Positions 33,247-46,198 of a stretch of 64,000 bases of DNA are shown here, piece after piece. The translations under genes were made by a program, and so were the position numbers. Origin of the DNA: Dactylis glomerata (lineage: Eukaryota > Streptophyta > Magnoliopsida > Poales > Poaceae); assembly GCA_007115705.1 (NCBI GenBank), contig QXEO01001565.1, positions 1,386,960 to 1,450,959 of the forward strand, read 5' to 3'. The notes under the pieces were generated by a model. The model was not told the DNA's origin and did not search any database. It saw only the letters and a program-made list of their open reading frames with translations. Within the stretch, counting starts at the first letter, position 1. Each line of letters opens with the position of its first letter.

Positions 33247-34232
33247 GCTACAAGTTTCTGAGTTTGTGGAAGTGTTTTGCCTAGCTTGCTTCTGAACTCT
33301 GTACCCTCTTAGTTAACTTCCTATATCTGTTGAAGTGACTGTCAAATATTATGAGAAGATTTAAGAGAATCATCATGCATTTGGTTCAAGCTTTGGTGGT
33401 TCATTGAGGCATTTCTCAATGCTTAACATCTCGTCATGTTTAGTGCTGTGATGTTCTCTTTATCGGTTCATCCTGCTTATACACCCATTTTTATAATATT
33501 TGTTTGAATGAAAGCGTCAGTCAGTTGCACTTGCTAAAGAGCAATGCAAGGGATTGTTTACGGATAGTCAGCCGAGCTCGCCACATCCTTGACCCCGCTA
33601 GCGCTGGATATCGGACATGCGCTTCAATCTTATAGTAGTGTCTTGCTGATCTCTTAACATGATATGTTCTATTCGCACATCCCATCTGCCGCCACCGATG
33701 ATAAAATAAATGTCTGCTAGGAGCAACGGTATGATTGCATTCATCACCTCATATGTTGATCACATAGTGGAAATTTTGAAAGCCTAAACTAGACTTCAAA
33801 AACGTCTGATAGAGAGGAGAGTAGCATGTAGTGGTGGCATGTCATACCGTTTTCATAGGTTTGCCCACGTCCCTAAAAAGTATCATGAAAAAAAAGTTGG
33901 AGAGAATTGGTAATTATGTTGTACGAATAGAAACAACACGCCGTCATGTTTGACGTATATTTTTAAAATTCAGGAAAATTCTTTTAGAGTGTTGTTGTTT
34001 TTTTAATTCCGTAGCAACGCTTCATAGGAAACTTGCAGTAGCTTGCCAAACAAAGGATAATTGGCATATAACACGGTTGGGTTGACAAAAAAGTTATGAA
34101 ACGGTGAATTCTCTAGGGTAAGATTAGTTGCATGTGGAATGTTTGAACAAAAATGAGCCGCAGGAGTTCGTACCCAGACCAACTGATAACTACCGTGTTT
34201 CTCCACCCACGCATGTGGAATGTCTTGAAGGC
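33247..34232. other. RPL6 3' flank and intergenic DNA
   Basis: It holds the RPL6 3' untranslated region (to roughly 33520) and AT-rich spacer. A short near-duplicate ('gcatgtggaatgt' at about 34127 and 34211) lies just before the hAT element. No gene is supported. Confidence 0.55.
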
Positions 34233-34240
34233 GTCGTCGG

Positions 34241-35319
34241 CAGGGGCGGAGCGCCTTGGAGGCGAAACTGGGCTACCGCCCCCCCTCCCCTTTCCAAAAG
34301 TGCAACCAGGCATACTCTGGATCGATAGTCTTCTATTCCTATCGTATTTGACTGCAAGCTTTTGTATCAAGCACATGGCGAGCACCGCAGCAAGGAGAAA
34401 AAGGCCTGTGTTCTGTGAGTGCGTCAATTTGGAGCACGGGCTCCATGGAGCCCGTTTTTCAAACTTTTTGAAAATCGGAAATTTGAAGTTTCAAAAAACT
34501 AGGAAAAATATTCTAGGGTGTAGATAATGATGGAATTGAGCTGTGCAAAAAATCAATACAAAATATTGTGTATTTTGTGCTGTGTAAAAATGACAATTTT
34601 TTAGATCTGGGGTGATAAACAGTGTCAGATTCGAAAATCTTAAGATTTCTCAGAATTTATCTTTTTTGTGTAGGCCGGAATACAAACTATTTCGTTTTGA
34701 AATTTTGCAGGACTGTAGAATACATCATTTGAACATCAAGGATTTTTTCCCGGAATTTTTTGAAACTTCAAAATGTGAAATTTCAGAAATTTTAAAAACG
34801 GGCTCCATGGAGCCCGTCCTCCAAACCGATTTTCTGTGTGTTCTTGACCTTTCTTCCCTACCGGCCACCTCGCTCCCCTCAGTGCATTGTGAGTCTAGAC
34901 TGTCATTGGGGATGGCGCCTATCGGGGAGTGCCGATAGTAGTACGTTTCTTTGGCGCCACCAACTAGTTTTTGATGTTTTTTCTTGGTGGCCATCGGTAG
35001 ATCTTGGAGCTAGCTCCTATTTTTATTAAAAATAGAACTACACGTCGCTTAGTAAGCCAATTACATAGGAAATCAAGAAATCGCTGCTGGCCATAGGTTG
35101 ATTTTGGCCAGAAAAAAAATCCTCTCTTACTTGCTATCTAAATTCCTGTGTAAATCAAAAAATTAATTGCATTTTCAAGCTTAAAATCATCTCTTGATGT
35201 AACCAAGGAAATTAAAGCAAAATTACAGTGAACCTGTTCACAAAAATATAGTGTGAAGAGTTTATTTGGTGATAAAAAAAATTCAGCCCCCCTCTGCTTT
35301 CGGTCACGCTCCGCCACTG
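34241..35319. mobile_element. Non-autonomous hAT element
   Basis: The ends are CAGGGGCGGAGCG (34241) and the inverse complement CAGTGGCGGAGCGTGACC (to 35319), the CAGNGGCGGAGC type found in Tip100-like hAT elements. A perfect 8-bp duplication GTCGTCGG flanks it (34233-34240, 35320-35327), the diagnostic length for hAT. It is 1079 bp with no transposase and contains a nested MITE-like hairpin at about 34427-34827. Confidence 0.9.
34427..34827. mobile_element. MITE-like hairpin element nested in the hAT element
   Basis: The ends TTTGGAGCACGGGCTCCATG and the complement of the right end (TTTGGAGGACGGGCTCCATG) are inverted. Both contain the palindrome GGGCTCCATGGAGCCC. Inversion continues inward (CGTTTTT..., then GAAGTTTCAAAAAA). 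About 400 bp, AT-rich, non-coding. No exact target duplication was seen, so outer limits are approximate. Confidence 0.65.
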
Positions 35320-35327
35320 GTCGTCGG

Positions 35328-36317
35328 AGAGCTCATCTTCCTCTCAACGTGATTAGCTTGGGCTCTTCGGGTGAAAACCCAAACTCTGGTTGCCTAGAGT
35401 GGGCAACGGCGGCATCTTCATTGCTTTCCACCTAGGGGCGTCGTCATGAAGAGCTAGTAGTTGTGGATGTTTCTTTGTACTCCTCATGAGTCATGGATGG
35501 TGGATGTCGGGGCGGCGGCTCCGAGGGGTTATGTTTGTGCACCGAGGCGGCGGCCTCGGGAATCATTGCGGATGGTGGCCCTATGAGGTAGGGCCGCGAC
35601 TCGTCATGGCTTGGGTGGCAATGCTGAGCCGCTTGTGCGGCGGTGTAGTCGGCTTGGTCGACGCGTCCTAGAGAGGGCGGTCGGACATTATGTCAGGGCG
35701 GCGACCCCCAATGAGTTGGTGTGATGGCCGTGGTCTGTAGCCGGCTGCCCTTTGTAGCTTGGGCTACGGGTTGAGGGTTCGTGCGGCATTGCAGCTCGAG
35801 TGCGAGCGGCGGTATGTCAGGGCGGCGGCCCCGGAAGGTGGTGATCTTGGTTGACCGCGCAGGGCGTGGCGGAGTAGCTAAAAGTTAGAGCGGTGGTTTC
35901 GAGTGTTCGTCAGCTTTGAGGGACCTTGTGTCGTGTGGATGATGAGGTGGCTCTCAAAGTTGGTCGTCGACGTGTCGGGCACCACTTCTGGTGCATGGTC
36001 TTGTGGATGCAGGCTTCTTCATCATTGTTGTCCTAGGTCTGCTCCTCCCATAGTAGACACGGCTTCTTCTCTTCGATAATGGTGGGAGATCAGCTAGGTT
36101 GGTGGAGCGGGTCACCATGGGTTGTGTTTGAGTGGTTGGCATCCTTTGGTGGTCTCTGATGTGTCGTTGGCGAGGGTGGGCTTGGCTGTTGTGTAGGTGT
36201 TTGGGTGGGTTTGGCCCTGTTTGTATTGATTTTCGTCTGGTTTTCTTCTAATTAATTCGGCACCTTCTTTTTAATTAATAGATAAGGCAAAGCTTTTGCC
36301 TAATTTTAAAAAAAAAT
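35328..36317 (+). mobile_element. LINE-like 3' remnant with A-tail
   Basis: A GC-rich, G-skewed stretch ends with 'aattaatagataaggcaaag', 'cttttgcctaatttt' and an A9 tract (about 36308-36317). I recognise this ending as that of grass LINE 3' ends. No intact endonuclease or reverse transcriptase frame is present. No target-site duplication was found. Confidence 0.5.
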
Positions 36318-36990
36318 GTGTCGTAGTCCCTTTGGTCTCTAGTTCAGTTCATTTCATCGTGAATTTCTGTCCGTTTTGAGATCGAGATCAATGTCAGTCC
36401 AGGGTTGATAGAAGATGCGAGGATTATTCTCGACCGAAAGGTGTTTGTGGACAAACAGTTCCATGGGATTAAGACATGGACATGCTTGGGTCGCAGGGCG
36501 GAGCTGCCAGGAAGAAGCTATCTAGCTAGCGCCCGGTGTACAGGCGCGCAGTGATGATCCAAGACGAGAACGTCGAGATTGTGGTCGGGACAGCAAGACA
36601 GGAGATGGACGCATGCGGGCAGGTGCGTCGAGCGTCGCCTTTCCTCACGGAGCAGGCGGCGGCGGCCGGCCGTGGGAGCGTAGTTGCACGCACCGGTCAC
36701 TGTCAGGCGGGCGAGGATAACCTGTCCGGCGGCGAGCCGGCCGCGTGCAGCCCGGCGGGATCGACGCGGTTGCAGCAGACGATCGAGTTGACTCGCGCAC
36801 GTTCCCGCGCCGTCTGGGCGCTACGCAAAGGCGAACAAACCTAAGCCATGACCGAGCGATCGACCGTATTTGTATCGGAATTCGGAGTCGACTGCACGCA
36901 CGGGTGGTATATAGCTAGTCCTAAAACTGGACTCAATCAAGGAATCTACGAGTACTACTATTTCTACAACATCGATCGATCGTTGCATCT
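36318..36990. other. F-box gene upstream region
   Basis: No independent gene is supported. A TATA-like TATATA at 36908-36913 lies about 80 bp before the F-box ATG, a usual distance for a plant core promoter including leader. The open frames here have no recognised domain. Confidence 0.5.
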
Positions 36991-37887
36991 ATGGAAGCGA
37001 GCCACGGCGGCGACCGCCTGCCCTACGACCTGCTCGTCGACATCCTGGGCCGGCTCCAGTGCGGCGACCTGGCCTTGTCCCGGCGTGTCTGCCGTGCGTG
37101 GCGCACCGCCGTCGACGACGGCGCCCTCCTCCTCCCCCACTTCCACCGGATCTTCCCGCCACGCGCCTTCCCCGGCATCTTCACCAGCAACTACGGAATC
37201 GACGAGAACTCATCTTTTTTCACCCCCTCCGTGGGCGGTGGTAAGACGTCGGAGCGGCGCGGCGGCTTCCGGTATCCTCTCTTCCGGCACGACTGGGCCA
37301 CCGTGATGGACCATTGCAACGGCCTATTGCTCCTCACAAATTCGGACAGCAGCTTCTTCTACGTGTGCAACCCCGCTACGGTGCGATGTGCACGACTGCC
37401 GCCCCTGCCGGCCGCCGTGTCCTCGGAATACCGCAAACTAGGCATATTCCTTGCTTTTGATCCAGCCCTTTCACGACATCACAAGGTATTCCTTTTTCCA
37501 AACAGCTTGCCACATCTGCGACTGACACGGATGGAAATCTTGGATCTGCCAGACTATTATGATTTGTTTTTTTCGAAACGGGACTATTATGATTTGTTGG
37601 AACAAGAACAACAATCTGAAGAAGAAGAAAAACAAGAACCTCAACAGATGGAGCAACCGCAAGATCAGCAAGATGATCTTGAGCCGCCGGTCGATGATCA
37701 CAAACTTGAGGTGCTGTCTTTACTAGTGTTCTCGTCACAGATTGACAAGTGGGAGAGCCGAGAGTTTGTTCCTGCACGTCATGCTCCCGAGCACCTGTGC
37801 GACGTGTTTACTGGAACTTGTAAAAAAATATGGAAGTCGGCCGAGTACTGGGGGGGGGGGGGGGGTCGCTCTACATGCATTGTCGTG

Positions 37888-38003
37888 GGGCTGATAGCCC
37901 ACATGCGACGTCTTTCCAGGGAATTAGCTCATATGCGACGTCGTTGCATGAAAATAGCTCAAATGCGACGGGTTTTGGCAAAGAAATAGCTGGCATGCGA
38001 CAC
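37888..38003 (+). repeat. MULE-1 left TIR with four iterons
   Basis: Four copies of TAGCYCANATGCGACG-like motifs start at 37895, 37925, 37955 and 37987 (spacing 30, 30, 32). The same four occur inverted in the right TIR. Regular repeats inside TIRs are candidate transposase-binding sites. Confidence 0.85.
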
Positions 38004-39584
38004 ATGCAAGCACGCCGATAAAACGGTCATCAGGGACACAGTTATGTTGGTTAGGGTTAGGTTTCAGTTAAGACAAACACATGGCAGTTAAGTTAATGTG
38101 TCTGAATGAGTCAACCGCCCGTTTCCTACCCAGCCCGCACGTGTCACTCCCCTGTAGCTGGCGGCGGCGGCGGAGCTCACCTTCCTTGCAAAGCGGCGGC
38201 GGCGGCACATTCTCGCCGGCGGCGACGGCGGCGAAGATTTCCTTCTACGGGGAACTCGGTGAGTTGCATCTTAAGCTCTAATTCTCCTCCAATCCTTCTG
38301 AATTTAGATCTGAGCGTGGCATTTGAACCCTAGATTGTGGCCACCGAGTGTGCTAAACGAGGGGAACGAGATGGAGCAGCCTTCTAATAGGTACTACACC
38401 TACACGCACCTCTGCACCTTTTTTCTATTTGATTTTAGCCTCGCTAGCTCACAGTGGCCGCCACCATCGAAAAACAGGGGAGGCGATGGCGGGGGCGATG
38501 ATGTTCCCAGTACTACCCCTACCAATTTTCAGTTGTCTATCAAATTGTTCCTCGGTAGAGCAATATTAGCTGATGGTAGCATGCATCCCATTGAGAGAGA
38601 GACAATTGTGCTATTGGAGATCAAATTTTGTGACCTTGATCCCCAAGAACTACAAATAATGGAAGAGCAGGATGTGAGGAATGTGGTTGAAAAAATTGGG
38701 GAGAGTGTTCTTTGGGGGCCAGAACAAGAATTAAGTTTGTTACGATACGATGATTGGAAATGTGAGTATGTTAGGATTGAGGATGGGGACGAAATGGTTG
38801 AGGAAATCGATCGACAGAAGGGCTGGGATAGCAAACATGCTGAGTTTTGTGCAGAGCTGATAGAACTGAAAGGTGATTCGAGGGTTGGATATGTTCCCTC
38901 CAAATTGGCTGCACAGATGGCAGAAGATGATTAGGCTGCAAAGAGGCACACTCAGCCCATTATTACTGAAGTGACAGTGTTGACAGGGGAAGCTGTTGAC
39001 AATGATGTAACTGTTGATTGGAACACAATTGATATAAATGACCAGACTGATTTGGTCATTGCACCAATATCTGACATTGAAATGGCCAATCTGTTTGGCA
39101 TTCCTGTGGACGAGGAAGACAAGAAGAAGGAGAGTGATGAAGCTGATGATGATGGTAACAGACAAGCAAGACAGGATGATGAAGAAGATATAGATTCAGA
39201 GTTGATTAAAAATGCTGCAATTGATGTAGATGATGCACATGATGATGAGTTTGTGTGTGTTTATGACAAAGAAAATCCAGTTATTGAAGTAGGAAGATTG
39301 TTTCCAACCATGGATGAGTTTAGGATGTGTTTCAGGACTTATGCAGTCAAACATGAGTTTGAAACCAAAACTGTGTGGACAGATAAAAGGAAGTTCTATG
39401 CAAAGTGCAAAGGTTTTAATGGTGGTGCCAAGCCTTGCAAGCGGTATATATCTGCTAGACGCCAACCTGATGGAAGAACAATAAGAGTGAATCAAATTCC
39501 AAAACAGCATACTTGTATTACAACTTCTCACAAAGTTACAACCATGACATCACAACTTTGGGTTGCTGAAAAAATCAGGCCTAT

Positions 39585-41231
39585 TGATACGTCTCCAACG
39601 TATCCATAATTTTTGATGCTACATGCTTGTTTTTACACCATTTGCTTAGTGTTTCGTTACACTTCGTGGCATTTTTATGCATTTTTTGGAACTAACCTAT
39701 TAACGAGATGCCACAGTACCAGTTCCCTATTTTCTGCTATTTTGTGTTTCAGAAAAGTTACACAGGAAATATTCTCGGAATTGGACGAAACCAAAGCCAG
39801 AAGTCCAGATATTCACAGGAGCTTCTAGAATACCGAAGGAGAGACGGAGAGGAGCCACTGGTGGGCTACACCACCAGGGGGCGCGGCCTGGGGCTGGCCC
39901 GCGCCCCCTATGGTGAGCCCTACCAGGGCCTCTTCTGACGCCGCCCCTTCGCCTATAAAGACCCCCGACGGGAAAAACCTAAAGACCCGATCACTTTTCT
40001 AGAATACATCGCGATCCGCCGCCGCCGTCGACCCGAAGATTGGGAGGGTCCAGAAGCTCTTCCCGGCACCCTGCCGGAGAGGGGAATCGCCACCGAAGGT
40101 CTTCTTCATCGCCATGCTTGCCTCCGGCGCGATGAGTGAGTAGTCTACCTTGGACTATGGGTCCATAGCAGTAGCTAGATGGTTGTCTTCTCCACCATGT
40201 GCTTCATGTTTAGATCTCGTGAGCTGCCTTACATGATCGAGATCACCGTTATGTAATTCTACATGTTGTGTTTGTTGGGATCCGATGAATATTGGTGTTA
40301 TGATTGAGTTGATGTACTGAATTTTATCTTATGTTATCTCTATGTTGTTTATGATCTTGCATGCTCTCCGTTGTTAGTAGCTATCTTGGCCGAGTAGTTG
40401 CTAGTGACTCCAAGAGGGGGTATGTATGCTCGATAGTGGGTTCATGCCTCTATTTAATCTGAGGGAGTGACAGAAACCTCTAAGGTTGTAGATGTGCTGT
40501 TGCTACTAGGGGAAAACAACATTCATATGCTCGAGGGCATATGCTTTGTTTACATTACACACTTTACTTAATGTAGTTATCTATTGTTCGCAACTTAACT
40601 TGTGGAGTTCTCGGATTGATTCGCCACAAGTGGATTATTAGTCATAGATGCAGTTGGATGGCGGTCTATGTATCTTGTTGTAATGCCCAGAGTAAATCTC
40701 ATAGTGATCCTCTTGACATATCACGTTGTCTTTATTCTATCAATTGCCCAACTGTAATTTGTTTACCTAGCATGTGTTATTTTATCTTATGGAGAGACAC
40801 CACTAGTGAACTGTGAACCCCGGTCCTATTTTCTTTATATTGCTATCACCTGTTTACTTTATTCGCACTGTTTACTTTACTCGCATACTATTACTATTTT
40901 CCACTCGATACGCTCATTCCTTTATTTACAGCAAACTGGTGAGATTGACAACCTCATCGTAAGTTGGAAGCAAAGTATTTGGTTGTTTTGTGTGCAGGTT
41001 CCACGTTGCTACTAGTTGAAGACGCGCTAACTCGTTTTATCGTAAACGGCACCCTTGTTAGAGTGTCACTAGACTAGCAAGCATCACCTTCAGTCGTTTG
41101 GCTTCTTCCCCTTCGGATCGATAAACCTTGGTTTCTTACAGAGGGAAAACCTTGCTGCTATATTCATCATACATTCCTCTTAGGGTTCCCAACTGGACGG
41201 TGCTTTTCATAATCAACACCGTGCCGCATCA
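39585..41231 (+). repeat. Element C 5' LTR (1647 bp)
   Basis: It is collinear with 44547-46198 and shows a modest number of mostly C/T and A/G differences. Both contain the conserved 'gcctataaagaccccc' promoter-like stretch (39951 and 44914). Confidence 0.93.
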
Positions 41232-41412
41232 AGCTCTTTTCTGACGCCATTGCCGGGGAGGAAAAAGAAGACTTCTGCAAGGGGAGTTTCGCACGCACAT
41301 CCTTTACTTTGTTTTAAGTTTTGCTTTACTTTATTTTTACTTGCATCATTTTATCAAAAACACAAAAAATTAGTTTCCTTTATAGTTGTTACTTTATTAC
41401 TTTTAGTTCATT

Positions 41413-42006
41413 ATGTTGTTCCCTAAGTACGTTTTGGAGGACCTCTCGGTAGGTAGTGGTTCTATTATTGGGAAAAGTAACATTGAGGAGTTCTTTAATC
41501 ATATTAGTATGCATAAAGATGTTGAGGAAAAGTCTTTGGCTGATCTTGCTCCTAGTTATGAAGTTGCTTCTGCTTATTTGATTCACATGTTAGAAGCTAG
41601 GTTTGCTATCCTTAATCCTTTTATGCAATACATGTTTCTTAAGCTTCATGATATTGAGGATCCCGAAAAGAAAACTTTTATCCTCGAAACTTTGCGCATA
41701 GAATTTAGAGATGTTGCTATTGAGGCTAGGGAAGTTTTTAAGAAATTTAATAAGCTTGGCTCGCCTGTTGAAGTTGTTGGTACACCCAATGAAGATTTTA
41801 GAGTGCCAATACCTTGTAAACTTGTAGGAATTCATGATGCTTAGGAAAAGAATTCCAGTTGGATTTGTCCTGAAAATCCTTTTGATGAAAGTAGTGTACC
41901 AAAGCATGATCATAAGGGATATTCAAAAACTCATTTGGATACAATTCAATTCATTGTTGAAAAGACTCCTATAGTGGATCTTAATGCTTCTTTTGATATT
42001 ACTTGA
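41413..42006 (+). pseudogene. Unrecognised ORF of element C, one internal stop
   Basis: ATG at 41413 opens 143 codons to TAG 41842-41844, after which the same frame continues (NSSWICPENPFDESSVPKHD) to TGA at 42004-42006. The full ancestral product would be about 197 residues. It is acidic to neutral, predicted helical (EEFFNHISMHKDVEEKSLAD, ARFAILNPFMQYMFLKLHDI). I recognise no domain. It sits exactly where element B has gag-protease, and the two ORFs end in similar codons (DIT, stop) before a shared non-coding block. It may be an alternative gene of non-autonomous family members, with unknown function. Confidence 0.6.
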
Positions 42007-44546
42007 TTCGCACTTTCTGCGCCTAGCTCAAAGGCGTTAAAGAAAAGTACTCTTGGGAGATAACCCAATGTTTTTACATTCAGTTCTTTTTCTTCTATTT
42101 GAGTCTTGGAAGTTATTACTACTGTAATGACCTCTCCTTATCCTTTTTATTTCGTTTTTGTGCCAAGAGAAGCCTCTAATTTGAGTGAGGTAAGATTTGG
42201 GGATGTTGCTGTCCTGAAACTATTTTCGGTGCTGCACCGTAAAAATTCGTGAAAATTCTCAGTATATCTTTTGAACCTGCGATTTCTTGTGCATATTCCC
42301 CAGGTTATATCCAAACTTTCATTAGTTGAACACTTTTTGATTTGATCAACAGAAAACCCTCTAAAAATTCAACCTTTGTCAGCTGTTCTGTTTTGACAGA
42401 TTTCTGCCAATATTTGTGTTTGCCGCTTTATCGCTTTCTTTTTGAGTTCTTTTAATCACGGAACTTTTGGGGAAGTTGCTACAGTAGTATATGCTTTATA
42501 TGTGGTAGTTTTGAGTTGAAACCTAAAGCAAAAAGGGGTTGATTCAATGTTATGCTTACACTAATGTTGCTAATAGATTTATGTTTAGTTTTGTATGATG
42601 GAAGTTTTCAAGTGTAGGGATTGGAGAATGATGAGATGACTTGAAGAATAGACAAAAGCTCAAGCTTGGGGATGCCCATGTCACCCCAAGAAATATCCAA
42701 AAAGTACAAGCGTCAAAGCTTGGGGATGCCCCCGAGGCACCCCTTCTTCATCGGCAAAAATCAGGTCACCTTTCAACGCACTATATTTTTATTGCTTCAT
42801 GCATTATGCGTTTTTCTTGGAGCGTCAGTTGTCTTTAGTTTTCAGTTTTGTTTAGTTTTTTTTCTGCAATAAATGGTTGGACCCCAACAAATTCCTTTTG
42901 GAGAAGTTGCCTTGCTTTTCATTTGCCAAGAACACTCCGTTTTTCATTCTTATAGTTTCCATGAGTGTTCTTTTTTTCTAGAACTACGTTTAGCTTTCGA
43001 TTTTCACCTTGATTTGTGTTCAGATCTTATTATATCTTTGTATCAAGGTCTATTTTTGCCTCTGGTCTATATTGGTTTTCATCAAAAGAGTTGTTTATAA
43101 AAAGTTTGAATGGTGTTGGAAAAGGGAAAAAAGCTTTATGCAAAAAAGTGGTACAAGAAGGAGCTTGTGTAGACTGCGGCCTAGGCTTTTGCATGTCGTA
43201 CTTGATGTCTTTTTGATAGCATGCTTAGTGGTTTTGCTGTAGCATGACTTGTCTCAAATGACTGAGATTGCTTAATGAGCCTTTGAAAAAATCATGCGTT
43301 GTTTTTATTATTTGGAAGCATTATTTTGGTTTTCTCCTTTGATACTTTATTTGGGTTGATTGGCGCATGCTCACACATGTTAGACTCATACAAAGTCGCC
43401 ATTGCCTCTATGATCATTTAGTTTTTGACTTTTGATGTCATCTTATGCTTCTTTTAATGTCGCTTTGTCGCTATACATGATTATGGCCGTTATTGCTCTA
43501 TTAGTTGGTCGCTCCCAGTCTTTTGCTAGCCCTCATTTTGTACTGAGTATGAGCTCTACTCGTGCATCCAACTCCTAAAAACCAAGTTTGCCACTGTGTC
43601 CACTATAAATTCCTATGCATGGTATTTGTAAGCCATTCCAAGTAAATTTTCATGTGCTACCTTTCAAAACTTTCAACTACTTCTCGTTTTGTGCCACTGT
43701 TTTTAGCTCATGGGGACGTAGTGGTCGGAATTGCTATCTTCCATATTAAATTAAGTACCCCTCGACTAGGCAGCTTCATCTGCTCGTCATTAATTTTGCA
43801 TGAGAGCTGGTCAGACCATTGCAATATAATTCTAAAAAAGAAAAAAAAGGCACTCCTCCATGGTATGTGAATGTTGGTGGGCACCCGATGGAATCGGTTA
43901 GCCATGGTTTGAGAAAGGAAAAAAGGTGGGGAGGAGTGCCAAAGCTTTATAAAAGAGCACCAATGTGCCAAATTTTCAAAGAACTCGGAACCGCTCTCAC
44001 TTGTTTATTATGGAAGATAGTAAGACCCCATTGTCAGTCGTTGACATGAAATAACCACCTCTCAAAACCCAATTTTTATCTCTGTTTTACAATGCGAGCA
44101 TAGTTGTCATTCTGAGTATAATGTGCATTGTCCCAAAGTTTTCATTGATTGATTCATGATGTTGGTTTCACTTGTTCTTAAATTATTTGTATCTAGTCGT
44201 CCTCTTAAACTTGAAGGTGTCCTATGCATTTATGTTTTGCTCTCTCATGAAGGACAAGCTGAAAACCATTTGCTACGTTTTTCCATATGTTTTGAACACA
44301 CGCTTGACTTTCATTGTTTCATTTTCATGATCTTTCATTTGTGTTCTTTTTCATGTTATAACATGGTTGCTAAGTTTCTTCTATCAAGATTATATCTTTC
44401 ATGCCCATGTTTTAAGTTCTTTTGATCCCAGCGCACAACACTTGCATATATGATCAAGATCGTGTAGGTGCATGTCACCTCAAAAATTATTTCTTTTGTT
44501 ATCACTTACCTACTCGAGGACGAGCAGGAGTTAAGCTTGGGGATGC
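42007..44546 (+). other. Element C non-coding 3' internal region
   Basis: It is collinear with element B 6967-9891 for most of its length. It differs at about 43620-44090, where C has a hairpin-forming block (ggcactcctcc at 43850 and its complement near 43931) not present in B. It ends with polypurine tract 'gttaagcttggggatgc' before the LTR. Confidence 0.75.
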
Positions 44547-46198
44547 TGATACGTCTCCAACGTATCCATAATTTTTGATGCTCCATGCTTGTTTTTACAC
44601 CATTTGCTTAGTGTTTCGTTACACTTCATGGCATTTTTATGCATTTTCCGGAACTAACCTATTAACGAGATGCCATAGTGCCAGTTCCCTGTTTTCTGTT
44701 GTTTTTGTGTTTCAGAAAAGTTACACAGGAAATATTCTCGAAATTGGACGAAACCAAAGCCAGAAGTCCAGATATTCATAGGAGCTTCCAGAACACCGAA
44801 GGAGAGACGGAGAGGAGCCACTGGTGGGCTACACCACCTGGGGGCGCGGCCTGGGGCTGGCCCGCGCCCCCTATGGTGAGCCCTACCATGGCCTCTTCTG
44901 ACGCCGCCCCTTCGCCTATAAAGACCCCCCGACGGGAAAAACCTAAAGACCCGATCACTTTTCCAGAATACATCGCGATCTGCTGCCGCCGTCGACATGA
45001 AGATCGGGAGGGTCCAGAAGCTCTTCCCGGCACCCTGCCGGAGAGGGGAATCGCCACCGGAGGTCGTCTTCATCGCCATGCTTGCCTCCGGCGTGATGAG
45101 TGAGTAGTCTACCTTGGACTATGGGTCCATAGCAGTAGCTAGATGGTTGTCTTCTCCACCATGTGCTTCATGTTTAGATCTCATGAGCTGCCTTACATGA
45201 TCGAGATCACCGTTATGTAATTCTACATGTTGTGTTTATTGGGATCCGATGAATATTGGTGTTATGATTGAGTTGATGTGCTGAATTTTATCTTATGTTA
45301 TCTCTATGTTGTTTATGATCTTGCATGCTCTCCGTTGTTAGTAGCTATCTTGGCCGAGTAGTTGCTAGTGACTCCAAGAGGGGGTATTTATGCTCGATAG
45401 TGGGTTCATGCCTCAATTTAATCTGGGGGAGTGACAGAAACCTCTAAGGTTGTAGATGTGCTGTTGCTACTAGGGGGAAAACAACATTCATATGCGCGAG
45501 GGCATATGCTTTGTTTACATTACACACTTTGCTTAATGCAGTTATCTGTTGTTCGCAACTTAATACTTGTGGAGTTCTCGGATTGATTCGCCACAAGTGG
45601 ATTATTAGTCATAGATGCAGTTGGATGGCAGTCTATGTATCTTGTTGTAATGCCCAGAGTAAATCTCATAGTGATCCTCTTAACATATCACGTTGTCTTT
45701 ATTCTATCAATTGCCCAACTGTAATTTGTTTACCTAGCATGTGTTATTTTATCTTATGGAGAGACACCACTAGTGAACTGTGGACCCCGGTCATATTTCC
45801 TTTATATTGCTATCACTTGTTTACTTTACTCGCACTGTTTACTTTACTCGCATACTATTACTATTTTCCACTCGATACGCTCATTCCTTTGTTTACAGCA
45901 AACCGGTGAGATTGACAACCTCATCGTAAGTTGGGAGCAAAGTATTTGGTTGTGTTGTGTGCAGGTTCCACGTTGCTACTAGTTGAAGACGCGCTAACTT
46001 GTTTTATCGTAAACGGCGCCCTTGTTGGAGTGTCACTAGACTAGCAAGCATCACCTTCAGTCGTTTGGCTTCTTCCCCTTCGGATCGATAAACCTTGGTT
46101 TCTTACTGAGGGAAAACCTTGCTGCTATATTCATCATACCTTCCTCTTGGGGTTCCTAACTGGACGGTGCTTTTCATAATCAACACCGTGCCGCATCA
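44547..46198 (+). repeat. Element C 3' LTR (1652 bp)
   Basis: It begins TGATACGTCTCCAACG immediately after the polypurine tract and ends GCCGCATCA at 46198, followed by the duplicated target CCTAT. Confidence 0.93.

Larger units (their letters stand above)
39585..46198 (+). mobile_element. Element C: complete non-autonomous LTR retrotransposon inside the MULE-1 transposase
   Basis: The 6614-bp element has direct LTRs (39585-41231, 44547-46198), each starting TGATACGTCTCCAACG and ending GCCGCATCA. It is flanked by the 5-bp duplication CCTAT (39580-39584, 46199-46203). It belongs to the same family as A and B, with the same tRNA-Asp-like primer site (TGACGCCATTGCCGGGGA, about 41243-41260) and 3' internal region. 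Its single ORF region (41413-42006) is unrelated to the gag-protease of B. There is no polymerase. It inserted after MULE-1, so LTR divergence gives a minimum age for MULE-1. Confidence 0.95.
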
